Under the pieces are notes generated by a model, which was given only the letters and a program-made list of their open reading frames with translations, had not been told where the DNA came from and did no database searches. Source: Baylisascaris procyonis (Eukaryota; Nematoda; Chromadorea; Rhabditida; Ascarididae). From it: a stretch of 64,000 bases of DNA. Location: assembly GCA_037389465.1 (NCBI GenBank), contig JAZARR010000269.1, positions 1 to 64,000 on the forward strand, written 5' to 3'. Every line of letters starts with the position of its first letter. Within the stretch, counting starts at the first letter, position 1. The translations under genes and the position numbers were made by a program. Positions 28,501 to 37,500 of this stretch are shown piece by piece.

Positions 28501-31500
28501 GAACATTATTTTGATCATTGGTTTAGATGCCGCTAAGGCGATCACTGTCTGAGAGTGAAATATTAAGAAGAGCAAATATACGAATCACAAAGGTATGCAT
28601 AATGTTCGAGATGAGCCATTCCCCATTACTGCACTAACATCAGTGGCTGACGCATTTATGCACCGCTCAACAAATCTGCATAAATTTGATCCAATGTTTT
28701 GTTGTATTTGTAATAATATTTGATTTCCTCGAGAAACGATGGAAAAAATGACAGATCAGCTTACGATTGTTCGCTCATGGGTCACCCCACAAAAACGATT
28801 TGTCAGTCATTCACCAATTCAACGATAAAAAGTTCTTAGGCACCACTATAATCATGTTATCAATCATAAAGTGCTATGCAATCAATAAGCCGCCTACCCC
28901 CTCCTTTTATTACACAGAGATATAGTGAGGAAGCGGAAATTTACCCATATTTTGCCTTGAGATGAATAGGATTGAAGAGAGGCGTATCGGGAATAGACGC
29001 CAATGTCGCCCGTACTACGGCCTCTAAGGTCGACGAATCTCTATAAATTTGTGAGCCAGGCTCATTGAACGTTTGTGCGTTGTTGAACAGTAGCGCTATA
29101 TCAGCCATGAATTCGTCCGATGATTCGTACTGAACAAAGAATGATAAACACATCACTATTGGAGCACAGAGTCACAACGAAACGAGATCAAAGAGGGAAG
29201 GAGGGGAGGACAATCGAATACAAGGAGATCAACTTCTCCTCAAAAGTGAATAAGAGGAAATCAATGAAACTGCACCCCTTAGCAGCTTTTATGCTTCTAG
29301 AATAATTCGCTAAATACTATAAGAATGAATAGCCCACCTAGACTATCACATGCCAAGACGCCCTTTCATATGACCACCCAACAGTTACCTTCATTCATAC
29401 CATGTAAATAACGTGACTGAAACCAGAACAATCAATTTCGATACTATCCCTCTCTCTCTCCGTTCCCCTCCTCTTCATCTCTAGAAAACAATAGAAAGCA
29501 AGCATCTGCTGATTAAAAAGGAGTTCAAATGCACCCCTCTAGAATATATACTCGCTTCAGAATATCGATTTTTTAAGTCCTTAGCAATCTGATCAATTAT
29601 CTTCGAAAGAAACAGCATAAAAGCTCATTTCCTTCAATTTCCACCAATTCAATAAATTTATATCAACCTTCCACGATTGCGAATATTACACAGTTTCCTC
29701 GTTGACTACAAATTCGTTTTATGTAATTGCGAATGCTATTACCAACACTGTGCCTATGAACATTAAAATGAGATTTTACAATTGACAAGATGCAAATGAA
29801 AAGTGCATACCTGATCCTCCTCAACTTTCTTCTTTATCGTGGCCATGTCAATCGGTTTCTCAATTACATCGTAGTAGTGAGGGTATTCATGCTTCGATGG
29901 TAATACCATAAATGCATCGATGACACGCCGCTTACCGTCCTTAATATTGAATGCTTTTTTTGAACACGAAAAATAGTCGTTTTATTGGCACATATATGAA
30001 TGTCAAATGCAATACTCATTTGCGAATAATGCCAGCCAATATAAAGTGGCACAGCAATATTAAAAGCATGCACTCACTCTTTAGGAGAATAAATTCACCA
30101 AAATACTTTAAAATCGAAAGATCTGCTTAGACAACTGATGAATGAATTTTTCCCACAAATCAGTGTTTCTCGAGAGGTATCCAAATTTCAGGGACAACTC
30201 TATCCTCTTTTTAACGAAAACTAAAAAAGAGGAAGCGAAATGAACAATTATAAACAACAACTTTTTTTACTAAACATTTGATCTCCCAAATATATCAAAA
30301 AACTGAGAACGTATGACAGGAAAGAAGGGGATGCAACATCAAAGAAGCTAGAATGAAACGTATCTTTCGCATCACGCCCACCTGTTCAACCATTCCCTCA
30401 GTTGAATAGGAATAATATATTGAATGCTATCTTCATAGTTCATTTCACACAAAAGTTGGCAAAAACTTTTGCAAAGATCTACCTTTTCGCACTTCCACCC
30501 GCTCGTAATCATATCTTTATCGTCTCAAAATGCCTTCTCAGCCGACATATTCAAGCAAAAGGTGGTGCAGGCAATCGCTATAGGATACACAATATAACCG
30601 CTATACTTTTTCTTGCTTAAGTGACCTCTATCAGACACACAAATACACATCGACAGACATGGCACTCTTTGTGTTTCGCAAATGCGACAAAACAAACAAT
30701 TGCAAAACGCATAACGCACCATGAAATTATAGGCCGCATTCCAAAGCAGAGAAAGTTTGTCGCGATATCTGTTTTGCAGTTCATGCATTGTCTTCCTTCC
30801 CGGTCTACCGCAACGATCTGATGAGCTGCCAGGTGCAGCGGCCACAGTAAGTGGGGATCCCTTTGGCAAAGGACTTCTTGACGGTGACGGGGTCGTTGCT
30901 GCCGTGTCGTCTTCAAGCTTTATTTTAACTGATTTCGCCCTTCGCGCCCTCATACCGCGAGGTCTTTGTCCCCGCCGTGTGGACCCTCTGGCGGCACTGT
31001 TAGACAAGGTGTCCGATTCACTCTTCTAAAATGCGAATTATCTGCCACAACCTTGCATACATAGCTTAGATTCGATTCAGATGTAGAGGGAATGGAATAC
31101 ACATTTTAGGGCGCAAAGAAATAGATGGGTGGGGAGAGGAATAGGTATATCCCCTCAGAGGGTATGGCGCTGTGGGTACTAAGAAATGGGTGGACATATA
31201 ATGCGAACGAGAAAAATTGTGGAAGAAGCATCTTTGTGGTAGAACCAAAATGCTAGAACCTATACTTTTAGCTCTGACAAAACCCTGACACTGCACGGAT
31301 GTTAAAATCAAAGCATTGCCTCACTAACTGACCTCATTATCGAAACGCGATCGCAATACTCGTAATGAGCATAGATCATGAGCAAATAAATGACTGACAA
31401 TAAGAGTGAAAAAATAAAGGACCCCACACCGAGCATACTTTTCAAATGAATTTCCAGAGATGATCGCCCAACTCGACCCACTGTATACGCATACAAAAAA

Positions 31501-34500
31501 CATCCCTGCTTCTAACCGGGCTTAGTTAATATAAACTTAGTCAGTGCCAAATAATATAACGACGAATAATTTCGTACCACTATGGTCAGGTTTGGCTGCA
31601 AGCTTCTAGCTTTCGAGGCGGCGAGTTTCTCCAACTTCACAGCCGCATCATAGATTTCCGATCCCTCCAAGTTGTAGCTGCGAGCGTTTTCAAATACGAG
31701 CGTTATATCTTCCAAGAGTGTGCACAAAGACTCGTATTCGCCCCGTTTCAATTTCTTGTTGATCATGAACAGAGACATCGGTGTCGATATTTCATCGTAA
31801 TAGTCTGGATACCAACTGAAATCAACGCTACTCTTACATGACCTATCAGAGCATCGTCGAAAATTGCCGTCAATAGACTCATATGTAAGCATTTCAGTCA
31901 GTCACCTCATCTCTCTTCTATTTAGCCTCCGATATAGCTGAAGCACTCGTGGCAATATTAACGCTGTGCTAAAGAAGTGCTATACTGATCACCTGAATTA
32001 GAAGCTTTATTAAAATGTAAGTAAACTGCTCATAGTATGAATTCGCAATTCGCATGATGAAGTAATGAACATATAAACTTGAATTTGCTGCATTTATCAA
32101 ACATTTCTCTCTAAATTCACCTGCAAGCCCTAGCAATATCCTGACCCAACTAACTGCACCAAAAAAGATACTCATAAATGTTTTAGTTTCTGCCTTGCCT
32201 AATAATTAATGTGAGCCTTTCAATGATGAGAGTGTCTGGTGGTTTTAAAAATTGCCAGCGATCACGTCACATATTAGAAATTAAGGCTCAGAGGTGTGTA
32301 ATAAGCAAAATAAGACATGAAATCGAATCGAACTAAGTTTTAATATTTTACGCACAGATAAAAGAGGAAGGGAATACTACGACTTCATAAGACCATCTTC
32401 ACCAAACCAGCAACAGAAAGAACAAGCTGATCTTCCTGAATGGAACTCACTTCTTGCTGGGCAACTCCAAGAACGGATCGGCCAAGTTTGAATCTGGATC
32501 TGCCGGATTTGGTTCATTCCTGATCGCCCAATAAAGCACCCACTTTGGATCGTCGGATTTTTCTGTATCCTCATCCTCTTCTGAATCCTCTGAATAATTC
32601 TCGGTAGCGCCATCGGATGCACTCTGCGCCAACAGCTCGTCCACTATACGAGCGTTTGCTGACATTCTCAAAACAAACGCCAATTATCATCTTTTCATCC
32701 AAAAAGGAATATGCAACATCCAACATTCAAAGAGACGATGCCGCACTTTCGACATAGATAAGTGCTTGCAAATGAGATAAATCGGAATAGAAGACTGCAA
32801 ATAAATAAAACACACTTCCTTGGCGAGAGTGGTTTCCTGTTTGGTTCACATAACTCGGCTTTGCGCTTTGTATAATGCCGCAAAAGCGATGTTGCATCCT
32901 GCAAATAAGGAGGTTTTTAAACAAGAAAACGCTCTGAAAAGCATATCAGAAACTACGCATCTACTTCTACATATTAGGCACAACAAGTACCTCTATGTGT
33001 GCGTGTATACCTATAAACGGTGTTGGGTAGGGATAGGAGGATAACTTTTAAGAGAAGTGGGTGTAATATTGAGAAGAGTGGAGAGTTAGTGTTAGAGGAG
33101 ATGAGAATATTGTTAGACAAAGTAAAATATCGGTTAATATAAGAAACAGAAGTGGTAATATTGAAGAGGAGTGTGGGTTATTATCAAAGGAGAGATATGG
33201 TGTTACAGGGGAGAACTGAAGTCAGAAAGAGGAGGGATCAGTGTTAGAATATAATATTGGTGTTGGAGACAGGACACGGTGATATGAAGGAAGGGGGTTT
33301 CAAAGAGGTGGATTAGTATTAGAGATGGCAAGGTGTTAGAGTTTTATAAGGTTGGGTTGCTCCTGGAAAAAGAATCTCAGAGGGAAGATGAGGACAGCGT
33401 TAGGAGGAGAGGATACGGACGGAGGAGGGGGAATGTTGTAAAGGGAAATTAGTATTAGAAAAAGTGGGGATTTAGAGAGAGAGGAGTTGGTGGTAGATAG
33501 AGGAATAAATTGATGTTAGAGAAAGAGTTAATGTCAGAGAGACTCGGATTTTAGTTCGAAAGTGGACGAGTCATCAAAGTTAGGAAGCACGGAGGAGAGG
33601 GTTTAGGGAACAGGCCACTGTTGGAGGGAACAGGGATTTGCCGATAGGGAGAGGTCAGTAGGACGAGTACGACGTTAGTATTAAAGAGAAAGATTGATTT
33701 CAGAGAGAACAGGGATGTCAGCGCTAGAGACAAGAGAGTGGTATCAGAGAGTATGAGGCTTGTGTTGGATACGGGAGTGTTAGCAATAGCCAAGAGAATG
33801 CGCAACTGCCAACAATGGATTCAACCTAGCACTACGCTTTTCTGTAGGAAAAAAAAGAAAAGAAAACAAGCCTTGTTGATGATAGAGCCAGTCTCGTTGA
33901 ACACTTTAGCATTCTTGCACATGAGACGGAAATCGGCATCGAATTCGGCCCAGGTCTGATAGTGGCCTGCACGAGCCTTTTCCGATATTTGCTTCAAATC
34001 GATTGGCTTCTCAATACGTGCGTAATAAGTTGGAAACTCCTGCAAACAACACCAATGATTATAGAAACCTCTTCATGATTAAGCAAATGTATTGAAAGCT
34101 TAGTCAATCAAACTGAAATTACCCTTTACTCAAAAGTTTTCCGTTCAACAACGATAAGAATTATGACACGAGCTTTGGACAGCAGTGAAGCATATTAGCG
34201 CCTCATTTTCTGATAGACTGAGCTGAGAGGCATATTTTGTTTGCTTATAAAGCAGTCGCTATGTTTAGCGCAATTAGAGGGGCAAACAAAATGAGATGAA
34301 AGATCATACGCGTTACAGTTGGGAACACTGTAATCACTATCAACCGAATCAGAACGTTTAAATACAACTAATTCACAACTCTAAATGTAGGCTAGCGTAG
34401 AAAAGAGGGAGAGGATAAGGAAGATGGGTAGAGGAAGAGAGGGAAAGAGGCAGGGGAGTGGGGAAGAAGAGGATAGGGGAAGGGACAAGGAAGTAAGGAG

Positions 34501-37500
34501 GCGGAGCGGAGAGGCGGAGAAAGGGAAGGGGGAGGGGGAGAAGAAATAGAGAAAAGGGAAGGAGGAGGCAGAGGAGAAGGCAATGGCAAGGAAGTGAGGA
34601 CAGCAGAGGTTCGACAAACGGTCGGAGCCATGGAATACACAAGAACTCAATGGTAATAATGCAGTATTAGCAAAACTTTTTGATGAATAAGCTACGGAGT
34701 GCTCTTTGTAAAGTCAATTGTGTCTTCGAAACACATAGGAACCTATTCTGGGAAATGGAATAAACGGAGATTTGTTGATATTGCGGAAGGGAAGAGTCTC
34801 GTCTAAAGTTGATGGCATTTAAGATTTAACATAAAGTGAAGCGTCTGTCACCTCAGGTGGCAAGAGGACCCTGAATGGGGGACTCAGAAGTCGCCCAGTC
34901 TCATCGGTTAATTCGAGAGTCGAGGCCAGCACTTCTTCAAGTAACGATAGCTCCACCTCATCATCTTTTGCATCCGAAGATCCCTCTCGGCCCCTCGTTT
35001 CTTCAGTACGCAGTGACCTAAATGAGACGACAGTTTGATTCACATATAACAAACCATAGCATCAGTTAAGGTAGTGTTTGATAGATCAAATCACATTTTA
35101 CAGATCCATCAAAATAATGACAGCTAATGAATTGCAACTTTTTATTTAACAGATCCTGCTTCCGTACCCGTCTCATGCTTTAACACCGAAAAGCTTACGA
35201 AATACGGCCAAACGGAACACCCAAAAACAATAGCATGAGCGAAGGAATTAAGAATGCTAGAAAGGAGGAATGCTACGAACTGATTAAAGACCTCTCAGCA
35301 CAATCCAAGAGCCAATAAATTCTACTCATTCCCGTCAATATTGTACCCTGAAATTTTGGCCGTGAGAAATTTGTTACTGAGTTCAATATGAATGCTCCGA
35401 ATGCACTGAGTGAATAGACAATTTATTCAATCAGAAGTGAAATAAGCAATCAATTTCAAAATGTGACCTGGTATTTCTCGTCGACGGTGACGGTTCCAAA
35501 TCATTTATCGTGCCCCCCAGAAGTTTCTTCCTGCGTGCATCGAAAAAATCCCACAAATCGCACGCATCTTTGTATTCTTGACTACCTTCCTTAAAAGATC
35601 AAAATAAATCAGAAACCAAACTAGGCTTCTACTTGTTTCGCATCTCTAACAAATACAATGATCACCTGTAGATCGTAAAGCTCTGCAGACTTGCTCACTT
35701 GTGCCATCCATGTGATACACAGCTCTCTTACTATGTGACATAAAAGTCAATCCAGTCTGAGAACTTTTCATGGATTAATATAAGTAATAAAGTCACAGTC
35801 TTCATCAACACTCTCGCCTTTGCGATGTCAGTTCAAAGGTCGCAAATAAGGGAATGTCGTGCAATTCAATTACTATAGAATAAGGCAGCAAAATAAGCGA
35901 CCAAAGAGTCACGCAAGCCCCAACCCCTCTCTTTATCCGCTTTCCTAGTTCGAAAGACTTGCGGTCAGATGTCCTGAAACTTTAGCTCCTAAATGACTCC
36001 TCAACATCCCCGTAGGCTAAATGAGGTTGAAGGAAGCGAAGGTGAGAGCTGTCCTCGCTCGGAGCTGATTAATCCCTTAGGCCACTGACAACTGTGGATC
36101 AACCTTCAATACTTAAATCGTCTTCCAATACTTCCTTCAAGCTATCCATGACATATTCCTCCTCCACCGTTCCCCCAATAACCTTAGCAGTATCTACGAC
36201 GCATAAATGAACGATCGCAGTAATCAAAAGCTCTAGCCATCAATCCTAAAAAATAGAGTAATGCAAAAAAGATGGAAATCGATATGCCTAAAACCATGAT
36301 AAAACAGCTAAATATAAAATCTGTGGGTTTTCCATAAACGTAATAATATATGGATAAATGTAGATATTTTAATCATAAATAAAAAGGAAAAGAAAATCGA
36401 TGGAATAAACACCTTATAATATTTTTTATTGTTGTTGACCAGGAGATGGATATCGGCGTAGAGTTCATCTACACTTCGATACTCTTCGGTCTTCACCTTT
36501 TGCTGGATGCGAGTCAAGTCAATTGGTTGCGAAACAACGTTGAAATATTCTGGATCCGTCCTGCAAACGCAACACACCTTCTTTGCAGCCAAACGACGAA
36601 GATAGGCCAAAAATTTTGAGTGGATGGGCATAAAGCAATGCGATCGTATTTTGGCGTGGCGTTGTGAGTAGGAAGAACTGTTACCAAAACCCCTTCGGCA
36701 TAAACACAAAGGTTTAAATTCACATGGAAGATGCAAGCAAAAGAAACTCATTGCAAGTGTCCCCGCAAACAATAAACTTAGAGGGGATGCGATTCCAGAT
36801 CCGTTAACCAATTTTGGGAAAGGATCTGTGCTGCAGTAATAGTTAGCGGCCGATGTCACACAATGTTCAGAATAGATAATGAAAAAACGGAAGGAATTGG
36901 GAATACTCTAAGTGGATGAGGGGGTGATGCATGATATTACATGAAATAATGCAAGATAATCTTAACGGATGCACGGATACTATGCGCTCGTTACCTTAGG
37001 CATCGTGTCATGTGATTTATCGTGGAGTTCGGGCGGAAGTCAGAAGAGGGGTTCTTATTCAAGACAGGGAGAGAGGCACAAGTGAGAAAATTAGTTAAAG
37101 TTACGCCATTTACTCTAGAAATCAAGATGAATATAACATCAGATATTTAATGTTCCAGCTAATAAACAAAATAAAAGTCTTCGATGGGTCTCATTTTTGC
37201 AAAATTTGAGAAGAAAATTTACAAACTACGTTTGACTTATGATTTCAGAAACATTTCAGAAGTGCAGAAAAATTGAAGCAAATAATGGAGTGGAAAAAAT
37301 TCAGAAAAGAGACTTGATGTGACCGTAGAGAGAGGAAGAGATTGGGAAGAGGGAGCGGATGAAGATATGGCGCTTAAATTTTCTTTTTTTAGAGCTCGAA
37401 GAGATTGTTCTAAAACCACTGAAAAATATATCAAGTAGCTCATTCATTAAATCGGCAATAAGAAATAAGGGAAACTGTGGCAGTAAACATCACCTATAGA

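Noticed and set aside
34373..34650. Three overlapping Ser/Pro/Leu-rich open frames on the minus strand
   Set aside because: Artefact of the polypurine/polypyrimidine tract, open in all three frames.
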